Position numbers and translations under genes: made by a program. A stretch of 64,000 nt of DNA, taken from positions 27,454,104-27,518,103 of the forward strand of contig OU862917.1 in assembly GCA_917880885.1 (NCBI GenBank). The letters are read 5' to 3'. Shown here in pieces: positions 43,900-54,954 of this stretch; position 1 is the first letter of the stretch; each line of letters opens with the position of its first letter. The DNA comes from Limnephilus marmoratus (Eukaryota; Arthropoda; Insecta; Trichoptera; Limnephilidae). Under the pieces are notes generated by a model. That model saw only the letters and a program-made list of their open reading frames with translations, ran no database searches and had not been told where the DNA came from.

Positions 43900-44220
43900 T
43901 TCATGTTCTGAGTATAGTTTTAATGCGCCGCATACAGATATTCTTAATTATAAATAACCAGTTTTGTGTTCAGAATATTAAATTCCAGTTGGATTCATCT
44001 GATGAAATATTTCGACGGAACTCTTATTCGAAGTGCAGTTATAAAATTCTATTTGCAGTTGTATGTGCTGCCAGAATCAATGAACAATGAGTAACCATTT
44101 TCATGTTCTGAGTGTAGTTTTAATGCGCCGCATGCAGATTTAATTTAAATCAGTTTTGGGTTCACAATGTAAAATTTTAACTTGATTCATCTGATGACCT
44201 ATTTATTTTTTATACGTTGT
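43900..44220 (+). repeat. Internal tandem repeat of the 2.76-kb hAT element
   Basis: Units of about 200 bases start TTTCATGTTCTGAGT(A/G)TAG and include GATTCATCTGATGA and GAAGTGCAGTTATAAAATTCT. Two units are adjacent here; a further one and a partial follow at 45220-45440, after the nested insertions. Confidence 0.7.
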
Positions 44221-44242
44221 ATATTGTTATTTAAACATAAAA

Positions 44243-44603
44243 GGTGTTTAGGGACGTACTTGACTTACTTTAACCAGTGATTCCTGACATTATTTGGAGT
44301 TAAAAATGTAAATGAAATTTTGGTCTCCGGTGACTTTTTTGATGATTTTTTTTTTCATTTTTTTTTCTTCAAATTCAAACAAAAAAAATTCTTCCACATG
44401 GCGTCACTGGTCACTCAGCCGAGTAACCGACCAACCCCTCACCCCGCCTCCAACTATCCAAAATCTATAATTTTTTTATGTTTTTGTAGAAAAAATAAAA
44501 CATCAAAAATGTCACCGGAGACCAAAATTTCATTTACATTTTTTACTCCAAATAATGTCAGGAATCACTGGTTAAAGTAAGTCAAGCACGTCCCTTAACA
44601 CCC
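44243..44603. mobile_element. MITE with ~90-bp inverted arms, nested in the hAT
   Basis: The left arm GGTGTTTAGGGACGTACTTG ... TTGGTCTCCGGTGAC is matched on the right by GTCACCGGAGACCAA ... GTCCCTTAACACC. The spacer is short and C/A-rich. It separates the tandem units of the host hAT. Non-coding. Confidence 0.8.
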
Positions 44604-45012
44604 GTATATTAAAATTTTAAAAAAAGAACTTTCATTCTGAAAATGTTTAATTACTTTACATATGTTTGTAATTTTTTTTATATTTAGATTATTATATGTA
44701 GGTTATCTTTTGTATTTTTATTTATGTTATTTTTTTTTACTTTGTATTATTATTATTTAAGTTTTTCTTTTGTACTTTGTATTTTTATTTATTATTTTTG
44801 TATGTTTTTGCTTTAATCTTTATGATATATGTCATTATAGATATACTGCTACCCGGTTCAGAACAGATATTGTCTAGTGAGTCGGGTAGCGCACATATAT
44901 GTAAATAACTATTGATGTTAATAAACGCCCGGGTAACCGACACTTAAAAAAAAAAAATTCAAAGGATAACATTCTCTTATTCGAAGTACAGGTATAAAAT
45001 TATAGTTGCGGA

Positions 45013-45180
45013 CTATGCAGTAGTGTAGCGAGGGGGGGAGGACCGCCCCGGGTGTCACCCGACGGGGTGGTGACCCTACACCCGACGGGAGGTGACACCC
45101 GACCGTGGAAAAAAATTAATAAGGATATTGTCACAAAAATATTGAATACGGTGTTATTTTCGTACCTAGTTACGCCACTA
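45013..45180. mobile_element. Small element with TAGTGGCGTA-type ends
   Basis: Left TAGTGTAGCGAGGGGGG, right CCTAGTTACGCCACTA. Between them are three CCCGACGGG/GGTGACACCCGA blocks. Ends of the same type occur alone at 53620-53650 and at 54150-54197. Confidence 0.5.
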
Positions 45181-46019
45181 GGGCTATGTAAGTACTGCCA
45201 GAATCAAACAAAAACTATTTTCATGTTCTGAGTGTAGTTTTAATTCGCCGAATACCTACAGATTTAATTTGAAACAGTTTTGTTTTCAGAATGTAAAGTT
45301 TGTGTTGTGGATTCATCTGGTGACACATTTATCTTATTTGAAGTGCAGTCATAAAATTCTAGTTACAGACCACGTATGCGTGCCGGAATTAAAGAGAAAC
45401 CATTTTCATGTTGTGATTGTAGTTTATATGAGCAAAATTCTGGATTTTCGTGAGAGAAAATTTATAACGTACTCCCCCCCCCCCCCCCCCCGTCGACACC
45501 CTACGCCACTATGTCCCGCATTGATATTTTACAAAGTTGGCCGCCTTATTTTAGAGGTATAATGATAATGGTGTTGATTTTAACAAAATCAAATTTTTAT
45601 AATATTCTTATTATTATTATAATTTACAAGAACAAGTATATTACATTGAATTTAGTAATACAGACGCTGTTCATTATAATGATTTATGGTCAATAAGATG
45701 GATCAAGGAAAAAAAATATTTATGAGATGTAATATTTTTGGTATGCCTCGTTATTCTCCTGTGCCCTTTCTTGTGGAAAACGTCCTCTTTTTAAAAATGA
45801 TTTTCGGCTACATAATCGTCGCTTTTTCGCACCTATAAAATTATGCCCCGTCTTTCCGGGTTAAAAAAAATGGTCTGATTTTTCGGATTGAAATTTTCAA
45901 AAAATCGCCAGGGTTACAAAAATACGATAAAAAAATGCAGAATGTCTTAGAATATTTGCCTTAACCGGAATTTAAAAAAAAATGTCATGCAACTAGCCTA
46001 TTGTTATACCACTCTCAGT

Positions 46020-46250
46020 AATAATATTATCGTTTTAATAGTACGCGGCATGCGCGTCTTGATCGCCTGCCGTTCGCAGACTGATGTGTGTGGACAGCTG
46101 CGGCAGGCTGGTTCGTGTGAGTTGGCCGTCGGGATCGCCTCGAAGGCGATCCCCACGAATACCCCTCCACACGATCGTCCAAGTTGGAAGTTGGACGATC
46201 GTGTGAAAAATCACGAAGTTGGAACGTTGGCCTCAGCGTGGGCTTACCAT
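46020..46250. mobile_element. Family Y, half copy
   Basis: Matches the 12150-12360 part in inverse order (TAGTACGCGGCATGCGCGTC, CAGCTGCGGCAGGCTGGTTC). It ends with GTTGGCCTCAGCGTGGGCTT, the family Y terminus. Confidence 0.6.
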
Positions 46251-46710
46251 TATGCTTCTTCCACACCAAAGCCAACCTTCCAACTCCGAACTTAGTTTGG
46301 CGTTGGAAGGTTGGCCGATCGTGTGGTGGCTGCGGCCAACCGTCCAACTCCGAATTCCGAACTCCAAAATGTCGGACGCGGAACAGCTGATTCGACGCCG
46401 TATTTTATGAATTGCCTACAATTGTGAAGGCGGTGCTCCGGTTTCCAAAATATTGATTTAGATTCGTAAAGCTAAAAAAATAATAATTTCAAACAATTTT
46501 TGTACAACTCTCCTCTAATAATGTTGCGCAGAGTGATGTGTCGGGCCAACTCGCACGAACGAGTCATCACCGATCGCCTCGGAGGGGATCCAGGGCCAAC
46601 TCGAACTCCAACCTTCCATCTCGAATTTCCAGCACGAACTAGCCCTCTACACAATCGTACAAACATTTGAAGTTGGAAGTCGGCCGCAGTGTGGCCCTAC
46701 CATTACATAA
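46250..46710. mobile_element. Family Y, adjoining copy
   Basis: Starts TATGCTTCTTCCACACC-GCCAACCTTCCAACTCCGAAC and ends GGCCGCAGTGTGGCCCTACC, imperfect inverted repeats. Two family Y ends meet at 46248-46252 with no spacer. Confidence 0.6.
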
Positions 46711-47124
46711 TTAGGTATAGTTGTTCACACTGTGTCTATGCGGTAAAATTCGGTATACGAGAAAATATTTCTCCCGCTTACACAACGAACTTGTCACTGA
46801 AATTCGAGTTTCTCGAAAAGACTTTATCGAATTTGGGACGCAGTGACATATTATATCTTTTTATATTGAATTACCAATCTGAATGGCTCGTGTGAATTGC
46901 AGTCCCGTGTTCGATAAAGAACATATACCTACGTCCTACGTTAAAATATCGTCGTTAAAATCGTCGTTTTAAATGTGACTGGTCAAATGGGATAGTCTAT
47001 CATGTCAATTTAAAAAGGGAGAGGGAATGCAGAACTGCCAAATTCTCATCCAAATAAGTGAGGATATTTCTTTAATGGAAAAATCGTCCTCCAATCCTGT
47101 TCAAGTAAAATGTTCTTATTTATA
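46711..47124. other. AT-rich stretch, no feature seen
   Basis: A 68-codon frame at 46689-46895 has no recognisable features. Confidence 0.35.
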
Positions 47125-47945
47125 TGAATACCTCACAAGAGTCCCGGCTGCTTCCGTCTGGAACCAGTGAGACTATGGCATCCCCAATTGATGGGAAGGA
47201 AGGATATGGGAAAGAGAAGGTGGGGAAGAACCTGGCTATTTAATATAGTAATTACTTACTTTATAAAATAATCATATAACTGTTTTTTCCTCAGTACTTA
47301 TTTTATTTACAAAAGGTTTCTTCGACTGGTCAAAGCGTTATATTTATATTTTATTTTTCTTTTACTAACACTATTATCTCTTTTTGATGTTACCTATTTC
47401 AGAAGAACTATTCCACGGGCTGCTACTTCTATTTATCTTTTGTATAATGTTAAAATAAGTACTTACATACTGCTTACTAACCCCGTATGCATGGACATTG
47501 GAGGGTCTAGAGTCGTTCAAATAAATGTAGCTTAGTTAAAAAAAAAGTTGAGTCTTGACGTGTGCGGTGAAGGAGGAAACCATATGTTTCCTTATAACGC
47601 CGTTGGGAAAGTGGTGGGTCCCCTCCAATGGCTATTCAGATCTGGTCACCAAACACGGCTCAAGCCATTTCTGAGTGGTGGTCTTACACCAAGGCGATAC
47701 TGAGAGTTTCTTCCACGCTGGAACGTGGCGCATATATATCTACTATATACATTGACCTAACTAGGTCAATGACTATATATTATTAATTTTTATTTTAAAT
47801 TTAATGAGTAAAACCTCAAAATTGTATTATTTAATTAAATGAATACAATGTTAGTGAAACTCAATTGAAAATCTGGAGACAGATATTATAAAACTATGTA
47901 TTATTTTAAATGGATTAATTGTGAAATAAAACAAATAAAATTTAT
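47125..47945 (+). repeat. Family A copy, interrupted
   Basis: The two halves 47125-47240 and 47630-47945 together match the uninterrupted copy at 57870-58175: GTACCTGGCTATTC, ATCTGGTCACCAAA, GGCGATACTGA, TATTATTTTAAATG-AT, GTGAAATAA-AC. The break is after GGCTATT. Confidence 0.75.
47241..47629. mobile_element. Insertion of ~390 bp in family A
   Basis: Flanked by GGCTATT on both sides (47234-47240 and 47630-47636), a 7-bp target duplication; the copy at 57870 is the empty site. Its minus strand starts ATTGGAGGGGACCCACCAC. Class unknown: no clear inverted repeats or poly-A. Confidence 0.6.
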
Positions 47946-47948
47946 TTA

Positions 47949-48013
47949 GGGTTCGATCCCGCGACCTTCGGATTGCGAGTCAAGAGTTTTACCCCTCGAC
48001 CACGCCGATCCTC
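47949..48013 (-). pseudogene. tRNA-derived sequence (SINE head or tRNA relic)
   Basis: On the minus strand it has an A box TGGTCGAGGGG (48002-47992) and a B box GGATCGAACCC (47959-47949) at tRNA-like spacing, the two internal RNA polymerase III promoter elements. The anticodon stem does not pair properly and there is no good acceptor stem, so it is not a working tRNA. Confidence 0.55.
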
Positions 48014-48672
48014 CTGATCTCTCTGATGTTTCAATTCAAAGTATGTCAGAGGCATTTAACAGGGACCTTTCAACTACCGGAAAATCAAAATGGCGCTGAA
48101 TGGCCATTTGATGACTTCCGTCACATTTCTGCGAAACAACTGGGCCTAATACTCAACATATCAGTGTCCTCCAACCAGAACTCTTTTAGTGTTTTGATGC
48201 TCATTTTTCGGTCAATGAAAGAAGTTTACTTCCAGCCTAACTATCTACTCTGTAAAACTGAATTAATATAAATATTAACACAATATTACAGAAAACAACT
48301 CAGACTACAGAACAGAAAATAGAATAAATAAATGTGATTAAAAAAAATACACTGCTATAGATTTTGCAAAATAATGAAGGCAAAAACGTACATTTCTCCC
48401 AATGATTTCTTCACTAATATTAAATCAAACAATTTGCGTTTTGTTCGTCGTAAAATCAATTTACTAATGGCTTTCTTTATTTCTGTAAGTAAATGCGGAA
48501 AATATTCGTTCTGTTTTTCTTTGCCAGATAATAATTGCATCCGTTTTAATTGTTTGCAACATTTAACGTTCGTTTGCAGACATTTCTTATTTATCTAATG
48601 TATATGCAGTGTCGTAGGAAGCAAAACTGTGGATAAGGAACGAATTAGGATTTGTAAAACATTAGTACGCAC
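48014..48672. other. AT-rich stretch, no feature seen
   Basis: Frames at 48026-48271 and 48374-48598 have no recognisable features. Confidence 0.35.
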
Positions 48673-48950
48673 AAGGGCGTAGCTATAGCAATCGACCCCC
48701 TCTTGGGGAGGGGGTCAATTTTAAGGGGCGGCGTGGGAGACCTCTACTTCCTAAATATCGCATTTATAAACGAGATGGTGAAAATAATATTGATGTATTT
48801 TCAAAGAATGTAATCTACGAGTACCATTCTCTTTTTTCCTACGCAATACCGGTGGGAGAGACGGGGGAGGGGGGGGGGGGTTTGAACCCCCTAAACCACC
48901 CCTTCTGGTATGAACTACGACATAATTATATCTGCTACTAGTAGCAAGCA
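48673..48950. repeat. Transposon remnant, CAAGGGCGTAGCTATAGC type
   Basis: Left end CAAGGGCGTAGCTATAGC, then G- and C-runs; a matching end is at 30970-30990. GGGGGGGTTTGAACCCCCTA at 48880 is a short palindrome. The right end was not found. Confidence 0.4.
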
Positions 48951-49035
48951 CTGAATTTTATCGCTTTTTAAATTATCTTAATTTGTAGTTTTAAATGGAA
49001 ATTTCAAATCTCGCGGTGATAAGATCGTTGCAAAT

Positions 49036-49508
49036 CAAGGGCGGATTTAGAGGAGGGGGGGGGGGGGGACACGTGACGCCCCAGACGGTATTTTTGTGTA
49101 CTGTGGAGATTCCATCGCAGTACATACTTAGAAGCAAAAACTGTCTTTATTAACCATTTAATTTTTTATTGTTTTGACACTTTCTAAACCTTCCCATACA
49201 TACTTGAAATTGTAAACTTGAAGTATGATACTTCAAGTTTATTTCTAACAGTAATTGTTGATTTTTTGCCCGTCCACCCCTTATGCCCGCTCAGAAAAAA
49301 ATCCAAACAGTAATTGTTGATTTTTTTGCGCGTCTGCCCCCTTGTGCCCCCCCCCCCCCTTAAAAAAATCCTAACAGTAATTGTTGATTTTTTTGCCCAT
49401 CCGCCCCTTGTGCCCCCCCAGAAAATAATCCAAACAGTAATTGTTGATTTTTTTTTGCCCGTCCGCCCATCGTGCCCCCCCCAGAAAAAAATCCTGGATC
49501 CACCCTTG
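49036..49508. mobile_element. hAT-type MITE with internal 60-bp repeats
   Basis: Ends CAAGGGCGGATTTAG and, inverted, CAAGGGTGGATCCAG; exact 8-bp target duplication TTGCAAAT (49028-49035, 49509-49516). It is the same family as 17979-18264. Bases 49250-49500 are four tandem units of about 60 bases (CAGTAATTGTTGATTTTTT, GCCCGTCCGCCCCTTGTGCC, then C-run and AGAAAAAAATCC); the last unit runs into the element's own end. Confidence 0.88.
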
Positions 49509-49516
49509 TTGCAAAT

Positions 49517-50134
49517 AGTCGCTTTTGTCAAGAAATTCCAATGTAAATTTTGACAGTAAATTTTCAATGGGGTAGTAAACATAGCTTTTTAGAAATGTTG
49601 TTAATTATATCTATAAAATTTTTGGGTGAATGCATTGGTTCAATTGGGGTTTCAATCCTAATTGAATCATATTACGTATTTCACGAGTAATTAAAGCAAA
49701 CACGCACGAAATATTAAAGCAAACGTGCTTTAATATTTCATATCCTAACTATACTAATCCAACATTGCCTTCCAAGCTGCGTAACTAATGGTGGACTTAG
49801 TTGTTACGTCACTGTTTTATATAATATGTAGTTACTGTACTTATTGCTTACACCAAGATAAATTCTGAAGTAGATCAAAGTGTTTCTGATAGAATTCCTG
49901 GTGTTTTGTGCAACCATTTCTTTCAGACTCTTGTAATTGTTAACAAGAAACTCATTACGTTCAGTAACAACAAAGTTCCTACTTTATTTTAATATAAACA
50001 AAATTGTGCCAAATAGACAACTTGTATAGGAAATGCATTCATTACAAATAATTAGAAGAATAACTGTAGATCTAAAAAATTTCAACATCAATAAGGACAA
50101 TAACGTATTTAGTGAAATATGTCATATAATATAG
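49517..50134. other. AT-rich stretch, no feature seen
   Basis: AAAGCAAACACGCACGAAATATTAAAGCAAACGTGC at 49692 is a short imperfect repeat of AAAGCAAACRYGC. Nothing else is recognised. Confidence 0.35.
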
Positions 50135-50300
50135 CATATGTTTACGGAGCTAGGATGGCACGGATTCGCCGGTCTGATGAAACATCGGATCACTGGAGCC
50201 AGGATGCGGCTAATGGCCTACAATGGTGACCGCAGCGTTCCAACACCCAACGCCACTCCTAAGTAAGCGCAGACCACGTCCTACATACAATTGATTATTT
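50135..50300 (+). pseudogene. LINE (L2/Kiri-like) ORF2 end, short copy
   Basis: GGAGCTAGGATGGCACGGATTC ... CACTGGAGCCAGGATGCGGC ... CTCCTAAGTAAGCGC matches 39640-39810. The 3' tail is replaced or rearranged; the tail type reappears at 50885-51058. Confidence 0.65.
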
Positions 50301-50340
50301 ATTTTATCATTGAAGAAGAAGATAGATTTTATCATGAAAG

Positions 50341-50461
50341 AGAACAAGACATAGAAAAATAGAAAAAGACAATGGTCGCAACTGGGACCATTGTTGCGAC
50401 CATTATTATTATTATCCCAGCTGCGACTGTTGTCTTTTTCTATTTTTCTTGGTCTTGTTCA
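50341..50461. repeat. Hairpin with ~45-bp arms
   Basis: GAACAAGACATAGAAAAATA ... GGTCGCAACTGGG on the left; CCCAGCTGCGACTGTTG ... TCTTGGTCTTGTTC on the right is its complement with about 6 mismatches. (ATT)n lies in the loop. Confidence 0.75.
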
Positions 50462-50884
50462 AAGATATCGGAATATAAGTAGATGTGCTATCTGCTGTTT
50501 TTACTATGTGGGTCTGCGCTTCCGGGTGTCGCCGATATTGTTTACCAATTAACAAATAAACTAAAAGAACAGAGAATTAACGAATAAACCAAACGAACGT
50601 TAAACTAAATGAACGAATTCTCTCCTTATTCAAAATATATTGTTAACCAATATTAATGCACATTTTCGAAAAATCAACGAAATGAACAAATTCTTTTTGT
50701 ATGAAAACTACGCTAATTAGCGCGTAATCCGGCGACAGTTGCGCGGACACCATAGCATATCTCTTCATTATTTGAATATCTTTGGTCTTGTTCTCTTTCA
50801 TATATTCATTTAGATTATTATTGTTATATTCTTCTTCATTGATGGGAATAACCTTCAAAAGTTATAAAAAGAGAGTTTTTCTTA

Positions 50885-51058
50885 TAAAAAAATGATTATT
50901 TATTTACTTATTTTTTGTTATTTTGTTTTTTCCTATTCTACGAACTTGATTCTTTATTTAAAAAATCTGTTGTGTAAATGTGTATAAATACGGGGCGTGT
51001 GGGATTGCACTTTCCTCCCCACATCCTGGAATAAAAGCATTATTATTATTATTATATC
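50885..51058 (+). repeat. LINE 3' UTR tail with (ATT)n
   Basis: GGGGCGTGTGGGATTGCAC and TCCTGGAATAAAAGC followed by (ATT)n. It matches the tails at 8838 and 39840-39957. Confidence 0.65.
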
Positions 51059-51095
51059 GAACATTTTTAGGATCATTCCGATATTGTAGTGAAAT

Positions 51096-51871
51096 TCAAT
51101 TTTAAAACCTACCGAATCATGATAGGGCTGATTGATCGATTTTAAAACCAACCGCATCATCGTATTATGACAGGGCTGATTGATCAATTCTAAAACCTAC
51201 CGCATCATGACAGGGCTTATTGAGCAATTTTAAAATCTACCGCATCATGATAGGGGTGCTTGGTCAATTTTAAAACCTACCGCTTCATGATAGGGCTGAT
51301 TGATCAATTTTAAAACTTAACCACTTCATGATAGGGCTGATTAGTCAATTTTAAAAACTACCGCCTCATGATATGGCTGATTGATCAATTTTAAAACTTA
51401 CCACATCATGATTGGGCTGATTGATCAATTCTAAAACCTACCGCATCATGATAGGGCTGATAGATCAATTTTAAAACCCACCGCATCATCGTAGGGCTGA
51501 TTGATCAATTTTAAAACCTACCGCATCATGCTAGGGGTGGTTGGTCAATTTTAACACGTACCGCATTTATTATGACAGGGCTGCTTAATTAATTCTAAAA
51601 CCTACCGCATCATGATAGGGCTGATTGATCAATTTTAAAATCTACCGCATATTAATTATTATAGGGCTGATTGATCAATTCTAAAACCTACCGCATCACT
51701 ATAGGGCTGGTAGATCAATTTTAAAACCTACCGCATTGCGACAGGGCTGATTGATTAATTCTAAAACCTACCGTATGACGATAGGGCTGATTGATCAATT
51801 TTAAAACCTACCGCATCATGATAGGGCTGGTTGATCAATTGTAAAACCTAACGCATTATGATAGGGCTGAT
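51096..51871. repeat. Minisatellite, ~41-bp unit, 19 copies
   Basis: The consensus unit is CCGCATCATGATAGGGCTGA + TTGATCAATTTTAAAACCTA. I count 19 units, with variants such as GGGGTGGTTGGTC and 2-10 base length changes. Most units keep the palindromes TTGATCAA and TTTTAAAA. It is not coding in any frame over its length. Confidence 0.93.
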
Positions 51872-52014
51872 TGGAATAGTATCTATAGTTTTTCGGAGTA
51901 TGGTACTCTTATGGGATATTATTCGAAACATCATATCAACATAGCATCAATAAATTTGGATTTTAACGATGCAAAAGCTCCATTCAAAAGCGGCAAGGTG
52001 TCGTTTTCCAAATC

Positions 52015-52115
52015 CTAAATATATTCGTCTTCCCCATCTCCTTCCACTTAACACTTAAACCAATCGGAGATGCCATAGTCTCACTGGACTCGGGCAGTTG
52101 CGAATCTTGTGCGAA
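52015..52115 (-). repeat. Family A fragment
   Basis: TTCCCCATCTCCTTCCACTT, GGAGATGCCATAGTCTCACTGG, GAATCTTGTGCG: complement of the family A start. Confidence 0.55.
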
Positions 52116-53094
52116 ATTTACTTAAAAAAATCTGTATGGCATTTTTGCTAGACATCTCGATGATCCCAAAAAACAATGTTGGATGTGCGATTTTTTAGTT
52201 TTGCAGTAGATCCATGAGCGTAGGCACGGTGGGGCGTTTGAAACTTTCCTAGTTGGACAGTCAAAGCTTCCTTATAATGTGTATTTTTTATTTATTTGTT
52301 TATTATTTATTTAAATAAAACATTCAACGAAGTTGCATTCCCATGAGTTATCAAAACTCATTAAGGGATCGCCAATCGGTACTTTTGAAAAATTAAACCC
52401 AACCCAACCCAATATGCAGACACAATATATGAAGAAAAAATTTACAAAACATTTCACAGAAGCAACATACGGACACAACATTATGAAGAATCACTTTAAA
52501 AAAAATTCACAGAAACATGTTTTATAAGATTTTATGAATTATCATAACCACTAATTTTGATTTATGTACTGCTGGTGTCAAAAAGTTAAATTAAATTTAT
52601 TCCTCGCGTATGTGCACAATATAATACAAAATTTCACAGTATGACATTTTTAGTAATAACCTAAAGAAATATCGATATGAAGTTACACGTACGACCGATT
52701 ACCGATGAGAGTATACAATGTATCGGGAGCATCTCCTATCCTTTTCCTTTATTCCCCTTCCTCTCCCCTTCCAATAACCCAAAATTAATTTTAATTTTAA
52801 AATATTAAAACTTCATTTCCAATGTACTTTAGCATAAGAAACTTCTGTGGCTTGACTTCAGTTCACTTGTATATTTATCACTGTATATTATGTAAAAGCT
52901 GTTTGTTTCTTACAAATGCATAAATAAATAAAGTATCCTCCATGATGGACTATAAAAAGTATGTATTATTGAATCAAATAAAAAAGTTAAATATGAATAA
53001 AACAATAAATTAAATAAAATTGTTAATAAAAATTTTTACGAATTCCGCCTTTCTTAGAAAAAACGGCACAAAATGCATAGACAATTAGTCGTAC
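52116..53094. other. AT-rich stretch, no feature seen
   Basis: AAACCCAACCCAACCCAA at 52396 is a short simple repeat. No gene is recognised. Confidence 0.35.
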
Positions 53095-53129
53095 ATGTTT
53101 TGTATTCCACTTAACCCAATTTCCTATTT

Positions 53130-53260
53130 CCAATGGCTCTACGGCATCCCCAATAAATTGGAACACATCCTTAGATTGACGGGAGTGGTGATGGAAAGGG
53201 AACGGGCAAAGAAGTTAAAGAAGTACCAGGATATTCCGATGTCACTAAACATGGCTAAAC
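53130..53260 (+). repeat. Family A, diverged copy
   Basis: GGCATCCCCAATAAATTGG and AAGAAGTACCAGGATATTC match the family core and its 3' part. Confidence 0.4.
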
Positions 53261-54954
53261 CAATTTCAATGGTCGTGTTAGACCAAGCGATTCTGAAAAT
53301 ATAATAATAATAAAACGTTTATTCATCAAAAGATTTTTTTACAATATTACACATTTTGTTATTTTATTATTGATTATATTTCAGCCATTGCTGTCACTGC
53401 TGAGCTACAATTCAGGATTTCTCCTGGAATGCAGCTGGTTTACAGCAGTGCCTGGAGGGAGATACAGATGTTTAGGTAATACTTCCATTTTGGAAAGCCG
53501 AGCCTCTTGTTAAAAACAAACAAACTAAAGAGAAATAAGTTTCCATTATTTCGTCGATCTATTTAAAAACACCTCGGTTGTGTCTGCTTAAAGACGAAAA
53601 ACGAACATATTATGTGTAACGGGGGGCGGGCGCCCCGGATGTCACCCCCCCAAGAGCACGGTCAGTAGCTCTATGGCTCCCAGTGGAATGCCCCGAAACG
53701 GAGAATTTTGTGTCTAAAGTCTAAAGCCTCAATTACATTCAGCTAGTTTACAAGCTACCATCTACTAAGTTTAAAAGCGGGTGAATCGGCGAGTGAGATT
53801 GTCATGATGACACACAAAACTGTCCACTCGTTCAGCAGCGTAGGAAACTGAGGACAATAGTAAGAATAACGATGCGTGCGTGAACTAATTCTGTCAGATG
53901 TTTGACTGTCGAAATCAGCTGTTTATTGGCAGCCATATCGAAAACATAAATAAATCAATCACAAGTTTGGGTGTAGCAAGTAAAGTTGACGACTTTTCAA
54001 CTTTTTTCGTAGATAGTCAACAATCTGCTAGCTATTTTTATAGGCGTGAATAGCCTATATTTATGGATTCCAGAAATTCTCTAGCCCCCCCCTCCAATTT
54101 TAATTTCTCAAAGTCAATTTTAATGGGGGGAGGGAGGGAGGGGGGTGACACTATGTTATCCGCCCCGGGTGCCACCCATGGTAGCTACGCCACTGTGCGT
54201 AGCACCTGACTTTCAAATTTTTAACGCCAAATGCTCTGCAGATATTGTAGTAGGTATTCATTTTGTAGGATTGGCAAATAATGCGTTCGTAAATTTTTTG
54301 CCTGATATTTACGAACGAATTTTAGCAGTGTCATTGTGTCAAATTGGCGAGTGGTTTTGGACTCGATAAGCTTGCTCGGAAAACGCGTGGTGGGCGGCTC
54401 ACATTATCACAATTAAAAAGTTTGTTGACTGAATCTGACATGATAATCTCAGTGACCATGTGGTTTCATCAGATCCGTAGGCTGAGGACAAGGAATCTGC
54501 CGAAGAGACGGCAGAAGTTTTGGAATTTTCGACGAGTGAAGCCTGTCCATTGGCTTCCGTGCCCCTGGCTAAACACCGTAAAACTGCCAATCCTGATCAA
54601 TGGGAATAGATTTCGTCTCTAAATATCACTCGGATTTCTATTACCGAAGGTCCAGGAATAAGGAGAGGCACCCTGCATTGGCACCCAGTTGGAAGAGGAC
54701 AAGTCAGAGTACACGGCATATACGATATTTTTTACTGTGTGGATTGTCTGGATCATAGATTTAAAAAATAGTTTAAGTTAGGTTAGGGTTACCGGCTGTT
54801 ATTAAATTATTTTTTCATAGCTTTTAATGACCTTTCTGAGGTGTTTCTGAGTTGGTTTCATTCTGAGTTGGCATGGACCCGTTGGCAATATCAGCAGGTC
54901 GTTTAAAAAAGGGTGATACGCAGTTATACAGTTTAATGGATAAGCATCACACCA
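53261..54954. other. Transposon-derived DNA, degenerate
   Basis: 53620-53650 and 54150-54197 carry the GCCCCGG(A/G)TG-CACCC, GTAGCTACGCCACTG ends also seen at 45013. At 54440-54600 a broken frame reads DPADEDKESAEETAEVLEF, then ACPLASVPLAKHRKTANPDQ-WE, similar in style to the N-terminal zone of some insect transposon ORFs; too decayed to name. 54775-54890 matches one arm of the element at 8893-9075, and 54955-54990 is a family A scrap. Confidence 0.35.

Larger units (their letters stand above)
42787..45548. mobile_element. hAT-type element, 2.76 kb, with internal repeats
   Basis: Starts TAAGGCGGCCAAC and ends GTTGGCCGCCTTA, a perfect 13-bp inverted repeat. The 8-bp target duplication TTTTAGAG is exact (42779-42786, 45549-45556). 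TCCCGCATT repeats lie near both ends (eight or so on the left), likely transposase-binding repeats. Four copies of a block TTTCATGTTCTGAGTGTAG ... GCGCCGCAT lie at 43900-44220 and 45220-45440. Two other elements are inserted (44243-44603, 45013-45180). No intact transposase. Confidence 0.92.

Noticed and set aside
47949..48013. Functional tRNA gene on the minus strand
   Set aside because: A and B boxes are present but the anticodon and acceptor stems do not pair; called a tRNA-derived relic.
51096..51871. CRISPR array (regular repeats of about 41 bp)
   Set aside because: There are no unique spacers: the whole unit is repeated head to tail, and the sequence is eukaryotic.
53610..54200. A single DNA element bounded by GCCCCGG-TG-CACCC ends
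   Set aside because: The two end sequences point the same way, so they are not an inverted pair; more likely two separate fragments.
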